Shown here in pieces: positions 1 through 8,470 of a stretch of DNA of 64,000 nt (position 1 is its first letter; each line of letters starts with the position of its first letter). Under the pieces are notes generated by a model. It was given only the letters and a program-made list of their open reading frames with translations, was not told the DNA's origin and ran no database searches. The position numbers were made by a program, and so were the translations under genes. The stretch comes from Lyticum sinuosum (GTDB taxonomy: Bacteria > Pseudomonadota > Alphaproteobacteria > Rickettsiales > Midichloriaceae), in the NCBI RefSeq assembly GCF_034471385.1, contig NZ_JARGYU010000002.1:248001-312000 (forward strand), written 5' to 3'.

Positions 1-162
1 TTTATCTCTAGCTTCCTCTATAGCTTTTTCAGCTTCCCAACCATAAATATGTGTTCTAGAGTGAGGATTACCATATTTTTCGCTAAAAAATGGAATCATT
101 TTATCTAGCACTCTTGAATCTACAGGTGTAGAAGCTAAATAATCGAAATATATATTACGCAT
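1..162 (-). CDS. iscS: Cysteine desulfurase IscS, N-terminal part (cut by window edge)
   Basis: Only the first 54 codons lie in the window; the gene runs off the left edge. The reverse strand from the ATG at 162 reads MRNIYFDYLASTPVD, then a segment containing the GNPHS motif and a WEAEKAIEEAR helix, which is the typical start of the PLP-dependent desulfurase that supplies sulfur to IscU for Fe-S cluster assembly. It follows a second desulfurase gene on the same strand after 175 bases. A spl1-iscS-iscU order is known from Rickettsia, so iscU probably lies outside the window to the left. The identity is firm for the family; IscS rather than another NifS-like member rests on context. Confidence 0.85.
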   Translation of the reverse strand, partial: MRNIYFDYLASTPVDSRVLDKMIPFFSEKYGNPHSRTHIYGWEAEKAIEEARDK

Positions 163-337
163 GTTTTTATATTAATTATTATATTTTATTATTATATTTT
201 TATGATTTATAACTAAAATATCCATAATATATCTTATAGTTTATTTAGTATATTATTTTTTTTCTGATACTTAATATTTCTTATATAACTTAAAGATTTT
301 TATAGAATTTGTAGAAATAAATTAGCATATAAAATTA

Positions 338-1489
338 TTATTTTACATATTTATTTTTTAAACTCTGCCAAACATCATTGATTTTATACAAATCTTCATT
401 AGAAATTCCAGGACCAAGACTGATTCTTATGAACTCTTCAGAAGCAGTATTTTCATATCCTAGAGATAAATAAACACTTGATGTTTTTTTAATAGTACCG
501 GAAGAGCAAGCAGGTCCAGAACTAACACATATATTATATCTATCAAAGTATGCAACCTGTACATCTGATTTGATACCAGGAATACGTACAGATATAGTAT
601 TAGGTAGTCTTTTTATTTCAGAATTAATAGGTTTATGTAACAAATTCTTTTTATCAATATTAAATAAATCTTCTAATTTATTTCTTTGTAACTCAACATT
701 ACTCCAATTATTATTTATTTCATTAATAATTGAGCATGCAACTCCTAATCCATGAATAGAAATAATATTTAGAGTTCCTGATCTCATTCCCATTTCTTGT
801 CCACCACCATCAATTATGGGATATAAACTAATAGAATTCTGTAAAACTAAAGCAGCTGAGCCAATTGGTCCACCAAATTTATGACCAGAAATTGTCATCA
901 TATCAACACCTAAATCAAAAAAATTAACTGGTATTTTTCCAAAAGCTTGACTTGCATCTGTATGTATTACTCCATTATATTTATGGGTTAATTTTGCGAT
1001 AGTTTGAATTTTCTGAATTATTCCAATTTCACCATTTGCCAGGCTTATCGATACTAAAAATTTCTCATTTTTCTCTATATTATTATAAATATTATATAAA
1101 ATTTCTTCTAATTGATTAATATTTACAATGCCGTCTGAATCAACATTTAATATTATGCTATCTTTTCTACATTTAGCAACTGATGAATGTTCTATAGAAG
1201 ATATAATTATTTCTTTCCAGTTTTTGCCTTTTAAAGCTAAATTATTAGCTTCTGTTCCTGTAGCACAAAATATTACAGAGATATTTTTATTATCATTATA
1301 ACTAATTGCACCAAAAGATTTTTTAATATATTTACGTGCTTCTTCTATAATATTTTTAGCTTCTTGACCATATTTATGTATTGAGGATGAATTATATGGC
1401 ATATTCTTTTTTATTAAAGTAATCATGGCATCAGACACATGATTATGTAATGTAGTAGTTGCGTTATGATCGCAATATATTGTTTTCAT
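338..1489 (-). CDS. NifS/IscS-like cysteine desulfurase (second copy)
   Basis: This 383-residue class V aminotransferase-fold enzyme should release sulfur from cysteine as an enzyme-bound persulfide. Visible landmarks are the start MKTIYCDHNATTT, the SSIEHSSV histidine, the PLP lysine in TISGHKFGGP and the active cysteine in SSGPACSSGT near residue 327. Length is normal for the family. It lies just upstream of iscS on the same strand, matching the tandem pair (often called spl1 plus iscS) seen in Rickettsiales. It is divergent from the iscS start next to it, so it is not a recent duplicate. It may serve a different acceptor, such as tRNA thiolation or isc regulation; the sequence does not say which. 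Confidence 0.85.
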   Translation of the reverse strand: MKTIYCDHNATTTLHNHVSDAMITLIKKNMPYNSSSIHKYGQEAKNIIEEARKYIKKSFGAISYNDNKNISVIFCATGTEANNLALKGKNWKEIIISSIEHSSVAKCRKDSIILNVDSDGIVNINQLEEILYNIYNNIEKNEKFLVSISLANGEIGIIQKIQTIAKLTHKYNGVIHTDASQAFGKIPVNFFDLGVDMMTISGHKFGGPIGSAALVLQNSISLYPIIDGGGQEMGMRSGTLNIISIHGLGVACSIINEINNNWSNVELQRNKLEDLFNIDKKNLLHKPINSEIKRLPNTISVRIPGIKSDVQVAYFDRYNICVSSGPACSSGTIKKTSSVYLSLGYENTASEEFIRISLGPGISNEDLYKINDVWQSLKNKYVK

Positions 1490-1651
1490 ATTAATTAATA
1501 ATATTACTTTTATATATTTAGATAGAATTAGGTTATATGCTATAACTTAATTATAAATATAATCAATAAAATAATATAATATATAAAAATAATACTTTTT
1601 CAGAAAATTTATAATATTAACATAAATATACTAATAAAATTATTTATTAAA

Positions 1652-2317
1652 TTATATTAACGCCTTTTTTTTATTTATTTTAAAATCTATATTATTATAA
1701 TTAGAATTATTATATTTATAGTCTTTAGACTTATAAGTATTATTTAATACTCTTGGTTTTATTGTTTTTTTAATAATTTTTGTAACTTTAGAAAAAGAAT
1801 TATCATTAATTTTTTTTATATTATCTCTTTTTTTAACTATAGATTGACGCTCTAGATTATGAATACTAGTATCACTAAAAGATATAGATTCTCCTGATCT
1901 TCTTATATCATTCCTCCATTTACATCCGCGAGATAAAGCTGATTCTACTTTGATTTTAACATATTTAGGATCTAAATCTGCCATCTGACAAACAGATATA
2001 AATTCTGTGTTGTTTCCTTTTAACCATTTCAATGCATAAATTTTATTAATTTTTTCTGATTTTTTATGAGAATTGCTTGCAGCATCCATAAGAGCTTGTG
2101 TTATCACACTACGCCATAGTGCTCTAACATTACTTTTTTCTATAATAGAATTTCTTTTATCTTTAGATAATCTAGGATCATTTAAATGATTCTTATTGAG
2201 AACTATGCTTTCTTTTTGTTCATGAAAAAAATTATCATTAACTGGTGATATAATTGATAAATTTTTTTTTAATTTAAATGCATCAATAGAATTAATTTTT
2301 TTTAATTGTCTTGTCAT
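1652..2317 (-). CDS. Conserved alphaproteobacterial-type hypothetical protein
   Basis: This is a 221-residue basic protein of unknown function. The middle third (about residues 65-130) looks folded and conserved in style, with LWRSVITQALMDAAS, a WLKG stretch and VCQMADLDP followed by V..KVESAL. This resembles short helical proteins of alphaproteobacteria and phages in which a tryptophan-rich helix precedes a VC.LA.LDP motif. The N-terminal 60 and C-terminal 70 residues are low-complexity and rich in Asn, Lys and Ile. It is the first gene of a possible minus-strand unit leading to the two cysteine desulfurases. No signal peptide or membrane segment is visible, and I cannot assign a function. 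Confidence 0.6.
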   Translation of the reverse strand: MTRQLKKINSIDAFKLKKNLSIISPVNDNFFHEQKESIVLNKNHLNDPRLSKDKRNSIIEKSNVRALWRSVITQALMDAASNSHKKSEKINKIYALKWLKGNNTEFISVCQMADLDPKYVKIKVESALSRGCKWRNDIRRSGESISFSDTSIHNLERQSIVKKRDNIKKINDNSFSKVTKIIKKTIKPRVLNNTYKSKDYKYNNSNYNNIDFKINKKKALI

Positions 2318-2741
2318 ACAAGTGGGTAGTAAATATTAAAATATTGTTAAAATATTATTACCCAAACAAATCTAAGATTAGATTATACTTGCTGGAAGGG
2401 AAAATTAAAAAAAAATATTATAAAAATGTAATATAATTAGTTATTTTTAATAATTAAATACATCTTTTAATTGTTTTTACTTAAAGTAGTATTTAATTAT
2501 TAATATATTTGTAATATAATAAGTTTAATAAATCCTTTATACGAATTATTTCTTATGAATATCGTAGAATAATTTTAAAATTTTAAAAAATTTTTATTGG
2601 TATAAAGAAAAAAATATCCATTTATATGGATATTAAAGTGATAAATATTAAATCATAATAATATAATTAAAAATCTATTATTAATATAATAGATATATTT
2701 TATTATAAAATAGATTTTTTATATTTTTTAACCTTATATTT
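2318..2741. other. Gene-poor gap with a terminator-like hairpin
   Basis: No open frame with a convincing start or codon pattern is visible on either strand. The only structured element is the hairpin listed at 2605-2634. Confidence 0.6.
2605..2634 (-). terminator. Candidate intrinsic terminator downstream of surA
   Basis: A perfect 9-bp inverted repeat (aatatccat / atggatatt, 2613-2634, 4-nt loop) is followed on the minus strand by a T-rich run (2605-2612 read in reverse). It lies about 110 bases past the stop of the minus-strand surA gene. The stem is weak because it is nearly all A-T. Confidence 0.45.
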
Positions 2742-3743
2742 TTAACTATTTAATGAATCATTATATAATTCAACATAATGATTATTTCTAATAATATCTA
2801 TCCATTTTTCGATTTCTTTTTTTGATATTTCTTCAAATAAAATATTATTTTTTAATGTATTTTTTTCTTTATCAGAAATAGTAATTTTTTTCATTGATAT
2901 ATCTTTTGAATCAATAATAAAAATAATTAAAAATAAATCTTCTTTAATTTTTATAGGATCACAAATAGTTCTATTATTTATTATAGCTTTTTCTATAACA
3001 TCTTTTTGATTAATATTTATATCAGAAACATTAACCCAACCAATATTATAGTAATTTTCAATTTTAATATTATTTTTTTTAATTTCTGATAAAATAAAAT
3101 CAAAATCTTTATTAAATTCTAAAGATTTTATATATATATCAGATATATAATTAATATTTTGAGGATTTGATTCAATAGCATAAATTTTTAATGAACCAGA
3201 ATTATTAATAGTATTATTTTTTTCTAAAGATAAATTTAACATATGTTCTACAAATATATCTTTATCTTTTTTTTCTGTATCTGTGATGAATACCTGATTA
3301 TCTATATAAAAATCAATAAGATTTCTGATCATTAATTGTCCCTTGATTACTTTACGAAGCTCATTTAATAAATGATTATTTTGTAATACATTATTAATTT
3401 CACTGCCATTATTTATATTTGAAGAAATTTGCATTATAGCATTATCTATCATAGAATTAGATACAGTAAGTCCGAATTTCTTAGATTCTATTTCAGCTAT
3501 TTTTTCATCAATTAATGCATCTAAAATATTTAAAGGTGTATTTGAACTATGTTGCATCATTGTATTTATTATTTTCTGACGAGAAATAAAATCAAATTTA
3601 GTTATAATTTCATCATCTACTTTTGCTACAATGAAATTATCATTTAAAATATTAAAATCTTCTGCTGAAAGTTGTAAATTATTTAATAAACTTATTAAAT
3701 AAAATACTATAATGAAAAAACTAATTTGAAATCTTAAGAACAT
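2742..3743 (-). CDS. surA: SurA-like periplasmic chaperone / parvulin-type isomerase
   Basis: The 333-residue protein starts with an uncleaved or cleavable signal (hydrophobic residues about 5-28). The SurA N-terminal chaperone domain follows: IVAKVDDEIITKFD, then a helix of the ..ALIDEKIAEIESKKFG type. The C-terminal half (about 165-290) has parvulin-like landmarks such as IGWVNVSD and CDPIKIKEDLFLIIF, but is weakly conserved. SurA escorts outer-membrane proteins through the periplasm. The gene is divergently placed from tolQ, another envelope function. With only one recognisable isomerase-like domain it is shorter than E. coli SurA (about 430), as is usual in Rickettsiales. Isomerase activity is uncertain. 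Confidence 0.75.
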   Translation of the reverse strand: MFLRFQISFFIIVFYLISLLNNLQLSAEDFNILNDNFIVAKVDDEIITKFDFISRQKIINTMMQHSSNTPLNILDALIDEKIAEIESKKFGLTVSNSMIDNAIMQISSNINNGSEINNVLQNNHLLNELRKVIKGQLMIRNLIDFYIDNQVFITDTEKKDKDIFVEHMLNLSLEKNNTINNSGSLKIYAIESNPQNINYISDIYIKSLEFNKDFDFILSEIKKNNIKIENYYNIGWVNVSDININQKDVIEKAIINNRTICDPIKIKEDLFLIIFIIDSKDISMKKITISDKEKNTLKNNILFEEISKKEIEKWIDIIRNNHYVELYNDSLNS

Positions 3744-3957
3744 ATAAAAAATATAATATAAAATATTAAATAAAAAAATAATTTAGAAAGATTACTAATC
3801 TTTAAATGATTTGTTAATTTTAATTATTATTAATAATAATAATCACAATTCTAATACTTATTAAAATAACTAATTTGTATATAAAATTATAGTAATTTAG
3901 ATTAATATTCTATATAAAACTTAATATATCAAGCTATTTAAAATTAAAAAATTCTAC

Positions 3958-4890
3958 ATGAATCAAATTTTTAATATACTTTTTTGCTTTAAAAATATTA
4001 ATATATTAATTATTTTAATATGTTTTATAACACTAAAAATCAATACAACTTTTGCTATAGATTCATATTATAACGATGATTATAAAAATAATCATAATAA
4101 TAACAGCAATATTGCATCTACACATCAGAATAAAAAAATAATTGATGATACTCCAGCAGATTCTGTAAGTTTAAATAATGATAATTTAAATAATGATAAT
4201 TTAAATACTACTTTTAATAAAAACGATTCTAAAAATAAATTATCAGCCTTAAGTCTTTTTTTACAAGCAGATTTTGTAGTTAAAAGTGTTATGATAATTC
4301 TTTTATTATCATCTATTTATGGTTGGTCAATTATTTTTGATAAAATTATTTCATTATTAAATACAAAAAAAAAGATAAAAGTTTTTGAAAAATTATTTTG
4401 GTCTGGACAATCTTTAGATGTTATTTTTAGAAAATGTATTTCTTCAAAAAATAGATCTCCTACTGCTAATATATTAATTGCTGCTATGGAAGAGTTTAAT
4501 ATAAAAAATGAAAATAAACAGGCAAAAAATATCAGAGAACGCTTAGATAATTCAATGACCATTTCTTTTAATAGATCTGTGCAATCCCTTCAACAAGGAC
4601 TTCCGATTCTTGCAATAATAGGATCTATTTCTCCGTTTATAGGCTTATTTGGAACAGTATGGGGTATAATGACAACATTTCCAAGTATTGCATCAAGTAA
4701 ACATGTAACAATTGCTAATATTGCACCTGGTATGGCAGAAGCACTTTTAGCAACAGCGTTTGGTTTAGTTGCTGCTATTCCAGCTGGAATATTTTACAAC
4801 AAGTTTAATGCTGATATTCAAGAAATTGAAGTGAAAATTGAAGAATTTAAAATAGAATTAATTAATATAATGTTAAGAGATCTTGATTAA
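3958..4890 (+). CDS. tolQ: TolQ/ExbB proton-channel subunit with N-terminal extension
   Basis: TolQ is the inner-membrane subunit that, with TolR, uses proton-motive force to energise TolA during envelope constriction. The conserved body starts near residue 98, with a first membrane helix at about 107-128. Two further helices follow at about 215-245 and 265-290, containing IGSISPFIGLFGTVWGI and ALLATAFGLVAAIPAG, both family signatures. The 310-residue length exceeds the usual 230 because of about 95 extra N-terminal residues: a signal-like hydrophobic stretch (about 14-33) and an Asn/Asp-rich linker containing a short NNDNL tandem repeat. It is followed by tolR (77 bases) and tolA (31 bases), so it heads a Tol operon. 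Confidence 0.9.
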   Translation: MNQIFNILFCFKNINILIILICFITLKINTTFAIDSYYNDDYKNNHNNNSNIASTHQNKKIIDDTPADSVSLNNDNLNNDNLNTTFNKNDSKNKLSALSLFLQADFVVKSVMIILLLSSIYGWSIIFDKIISLLNTKKKIKVFEKLFWSGQSLDVIFRKCISSKNRSPTANILIAAMEEFNIKNENKQAKNIRERLDNSMTISFNRSVQSLQQGLPILAIIGSISPFIGLFGTVWGIMTTFPSIASSKHVTIANIAPGMAEALLATAFGLVAAIPAGIFYNKFNADIQEIEVKIEEFKIELINIMLRDLD

Positions 4891-4967
4891 TATATATTTA
4901 TTACAAATTCAAATTTTATTATTGAAATCTATTAATTATTAAATTTTTCATTCATTTTTATATTTAT

Positions 4968-5435
4968 ATGGGATTTGGAATTAATAATCATAATAAAAAA
5001 GGAAGAAATATAAAATTAAATAGTGAAATAAATGTTACTCCTTTTATAGATGTAATGCTAGTATTACTAGTAATATTTATGATAACAACTCCAATGATGA
5101 TTGCTGGAGTAGAAGTTGATTTACCAAGAAGTAATATGGATAATCTTGAAGATATTAATGATGATCCTATTATTATTTCTTTAACAAAAGATAATAAAAT
5201 TTACTTACGTGATATTATTGTTGAGGAAAATAAGTTAGTAAGTGAATTAATAAAAATTAAAAATTCAAATAACAATTCATCTAATATTAATAGTAATAAA
5301 GAAATTAATAAAATAAAAATCTTTATTATGGGAGATGAAAATATCAGTTATGGATATGTTATGAAAATTTTTGGTCAAATCAAAGGCGCTGGTATAGATA
5401 ATGTTTCTCTTGTTACTGAAAATAATGATAAATAA
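4968..5435 (+). CDS. tolR: TolR biopolymer transport protein
   Basis: This 155-residue single-pass inner-membrane protein belongs to the ExbD/TolR family. The sequence shows the family core: INVTPFIDVMLVLLVIF with the proton-handling aspartate in the membrane helix (about residues 22-45), then MMIAGVEVDLP and a periplasmic domain ending GQIKGAGIDNVSLVTE. An Asn/Ser-rich loop (about 103-118) interrupts the periplasmic domain. It lies between tolQ and tolA on the same strand. It should form the ion channel with TolQ and couple it to TolA. Assignment as TolR rather than ExbD rests on the adjacent TolA. Confidence 0.92.
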   Translation: MGFGINNHNKKGRNIKLNSEINVTPFIDVMLVLLVIFMITTPMMIAGVEVDLPRSNMDNLEDINDDPIIISLTKDNKIYLRDIIVEENKLVSELIKIKNSNNNSSNINSNKEINKIKIFIMGDENISYGYVMKIFGQIKGAGIDNVSLVTENNDK

Positions 5436-5466
5436 TGTATAAAAAACATTACTATTTAGAGATAAT

Positions 5467-6531
5467 ATGCAAAAATCACGTTTTTTATCTATTACTTTAT
5501 CTATTATTTTACATTTAATAATTTTTATTTTATCTTTTTGGGGAATATCACGATTTTATAATGAAAAATCAATCACAATTGGCAATAAAGGATCTAAGGG
5601 TAATAATTTATCTATTGCAAAAATCACAACAATTAGTAAAAAAAAGTTATTGAAAGATAATAATGATAATATTAATTTTAATACTAAAGAAAAAGAAGAT
5701 AAAAAAATACTAGAGACTGTAATAAAAAACAAAAATCAAGATATTGTAGAAAAAAATATAGATATAGATAAAAATATAGATAATAATTCTATCAAAGAGA
5801 TACCTAAAAAAAATGATCTAATAAATAAAGAAAATAATAGTAGTCATAAAGAAAATCAAATTAATAAAAATAATTTATTAAATAATAAAAATATCAGTAA
5901 GAATAATAATAAAAATATAAAAAAAGAAAATATTATTAATAATAAAACTAAAAATGATAATAAAATAAAAGAAAATAGCATTTTTAGCAAAAAACTAGAT
6001 GATAAAAAATTATCAAATAATAAAAAATTGGAGAAAACAAAAGATAATCATGTAAAAAAACATAATAAATCGGAATCTATATTTAATAAAACAAAAAATG
6101 TTACTAATAAAAAAGATATTAGTGAATTATTAAAAAATATTGATGATAATCGTGAAATTGATGATAGTAGTATAAACAATGATAACAAATCACAATCAAG
6201 TGGAAACGATGGAGAATATCAAAATGAACAATTAATAAGAGAGATATCAATTATTGCTGATAAGATTAATAATTCATGGAATATAGCACATTTTAATGGA
6301 GCAAGAGATGAAAAGATGAGTGCAAGAATTATTATTAAATTAGATAGAAATGCAAATATATTAAATGTTAGAGTTTTAGCAGATGATTCTAATATAAATC
6401 CAAAATACAATGAAGCTTTTATTCAAAGTGCAATATCTGCAGTATATAAAGCAGCACCATTTATAAATCTTCCACAAGATAAATATGATTTATGGAATGA
6501 AATTGAAATAGTTTTCTGTCCAAATTGCTAA
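5467..6531 (+). CDS. tolA: TolA-like envelope-spanning protein
   Basis: This 354-residue protein has TolA architecture: a short cytoplasmic start, one membrane anchor (about residues 8-26), and a long Lys/Asn/Asp-rich periplasmic region (about 35-250) that should be helical or extended. A folded C-terminal domain follows (about 255-354), with the pattern I.NSWNI, ARIIIKLDRNANILNVRV and AVYKAAPF typical of TolA/TonB C-termini. TolA links the energised TolQR motor to TolB-Pal at the outer membrane; tolB and pal are not in this window. The AT-driven Lys/Asn richness replaces the Ala/Lys/Glu repeats of other TolA proteins. The C-terminal FCPNC adds two cysteines. Confidence 0.85.
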   Translation: MQKSRFLSITLSIILHLIIFILSFWGISRFYNEKSITIGNKGSKGNNLSIAKITTISKKKLLKDNNDNINFNTKEKEDKKILETVIKNKNQDIVEKNIDIDKNIDNNSIKEIPKKNDLINKENNSSHKENQINKNNLLNNKNISKNNNKNIKKENIINNKTKNDNKIKENSIFSKKLDDKKLSNNKKLEKTKDNHVKKHNKSESIFNKTKNVTNKKDISELLKNIDDNREIDDSSINNDNKSQSSGNDGEYQNEQLIREISIIADKINNSWNIAHFNGARDEKMSARIIIKLDRNANILNVRVLADDSNINPKYNEAFIQSAISAVYKAAPFINLPQDKYDLWNEIEIVFCPNC

Positions 6532-6616
6532 AATTTTTAAGAAATTTAATGAAAATTTTATATTTTTATATAAATTATGAATTTTTTATTTATTGTAAAT
6601 ATAATGATTATGAAAA

Positions 6617-8293
6617 CTAATAATGATCATGAGAACTACACAAATTAAATCTCTGATCTATGATATCTGATTTAACATCTATACATCCAAGAATACTATG
6701 AAATATATCACCGATTGTTATTAATTTGTGTCTTTTGTTTAAAATATAGTAAGTATTATTTTTATAATTTTCAGAAAATTTTTTAGAAAACCAAACCATC
6801 ATTTCATTATTGTTAATCATCCACATATATTTTTCATCAAATTTTAATAACGGCATATTATTGTCATTATTTAAAATATATCTATTATTGTTCAAGATAT
6901 TATCTTGACCTTGATCTGATACAAAAAATAATATTGATGTGGTTGATTTATACTCATTAATTATATTGTATAATAAATTATCAGTGTTTAATATAGAATT
7001 GTTATAAGAATTTATTATTTCACTAAATGAGCAATTACTTGGAACAGAGGAACTACAATCTGGAGAAAATATTTTTAAATCTTTACTGTATCTTTCATGA
7101 TAAGGCCAAGTATTACCTACTGTATGTAAAATAATAAAATTATTGTCATTTTTATTAATTACTTTTCTCAGTAATTCTATTAAATTATGATCATTGCAAT
7201 ATTTATCTTGCTTAGAGATTTTATTTTCGATATCATTTTTATAAATTAGTACATCAGCTTCTAAAAATATATCTGAGAATTTATGATGCACATCTTTTGG
7301 GTAAGAACTTAAAACCGTAGTTTTAAACCCAATACTTTTCATTACTGAAATAATACTAGTTTCATGATATTTGTCAGGTTCTTTTCCAAAAAAAAGACGA
7401 CGAAACATAACACTTGAAAAAGCAAGATTATTGTTATTATAAGGAAGATAGTTATTTGTAAATGAAATTAAATTATCAAGTTTTTTTAAAAGAGGTGTAT
7501 TATTTACTATATCTGGATTATTTATACTCATTGCGTTTGATACTAGAGAATTTCCTATTACTAGTATTATTGTAATTTGTTGATTAGTTTTGTGAAAAAT
7601 AAATTGATAATGTTTACTTATATCTATTTTACTTAAAAAATAATTTCTATTTGATTCATATATACTATTAAAACCATATTTTATAATATTAAATGGAACA
7701 TATTGCGTTGATATTTTATCATTCATAGGTAAAAACCAAAAAATACATAATATATTTGCAACAATATTTATAAAATCAAATGATTTTGATTTTTTAAAAT
7801 AGTAAGAAAAATATATCTCTCTATTAGAATGATAAAGATCTCTAGATTTACGTGTTATAAATATAGCTATAATAATAAACATTATTGATATAATTATTGA
7901 CTGTCCTGTATAAATTAAATTTGAAATACTTGTTACTCCATTATAATACCAATTTTCTATTATATCATAATCTAAAATTATTTTATAATTTATTAAGAAA
8001 TATGTAGATAATCCACCACAAGCATATGTTACACATATAATAACGTGATAAAGTAAGTTATTCCATGCAATAATAAAGTACAAAAAAAATATATTAAAAA
8101 ATAAAATACAAAATTCTATTATTATTTTTAAAATATCAATAATTGAATCACAGTTATTACATTTTATTGAGAATAATATTATTGGAATATAAAAAAATAT
8201 ACTAAAAACTAGTGCTGGTAGTATTGATATACCTGCTTTTTCGCGAATCGCATGTATATATTTATTAATAAATGTATTACGAAGTATGTTCAT
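6617..8293 (-). CDS. EptA-family (phosphoethanolamine transferase-like) membrane protein lacking catalytic residues
   Basis: The 558-residue protein has the EptA/MCR layout: about five N-terminal membrane helices (roughly 23-42, 57-77, 83-101, 130-148, 173-190) and a periplasmic alkaline-phosphatase-fold domain from about 235. Family landmarks can be followed throughout: VIGNS (247-249), LHTVGNTWPYHERYS (389-403), SPDC...NC, SYNNSI and FFVSDQGQ (457-463). However, the residues that bind zinc and phosphate in active members are replaced. The GE(S/T) glutamate is N248, the nucleophilic threonine position is L290, the SHG histidine is T395, and the DHGE site reads DQGQ (460-463). No histidine follows that site. 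This looks like a full-length pseudoenzyme. It stands alone between tolA and ntrX. Confidence 0.75.
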   Translation of the reverse strand: MNILRNTFINKYIHAIREKAGISILPALVFSIFFYIPIILFSIKCNNCDSIIDILKIIIEFCILFFNIFFLYFIIAWNNLLYHVIICVTYACGGLSTYFLINYKIILDYDIIENWYYNGVTSISNLIYTGQSIIISIMFIIIAIFITRKSRDLYHSNREIYFSYYFKKSKSFDFINIVANILCIFWFLPMNDKISTQYVPFNIIKYGFNSIYESNRNYFLSKIDISKHYQFIFHKTNQQITIILVIGNSLVSNAMSINNPDIVNNTPLLKKLDNLISFTNNYLPYNNNNLAFSSVMFRRLFFGKEPDKYHETSIISVMKSIGFKTTVLSSYPKDVHHKFSDIFLEADVLIYKNDIENKISKQDKYCNDHNLIELLRKVINKNDNNFIILHTVGNTWPYHERYSKDLKIFSPDCSSSVPSNCSFSEIINSYNNSILNTDNLLYNIINEYKSTTSILFFVSDQGQDNILNNNRYILNNDNNMPLLKFDEKYMWMINNNEMMVWFSKKFSENYKNNTYYILNKRHKLITIGDIFHSILGCIDVKSDIIDQRFNLCSSHDHY

Positions 8294-8470
8294 TTGATAA
8301 ATTTTTTATATATAAAAAATAAATAATTAATATAATATAAAACTGTTTTTAGTATTTTTAAATATTTAATATCTTTAAATACAGAGATTACAATGATATT
8401 AAAGCTTAATATTTTATATATCACTAAATTATCTTTTATCAATAAAATTACCAGAAGAAAATTTATATCC

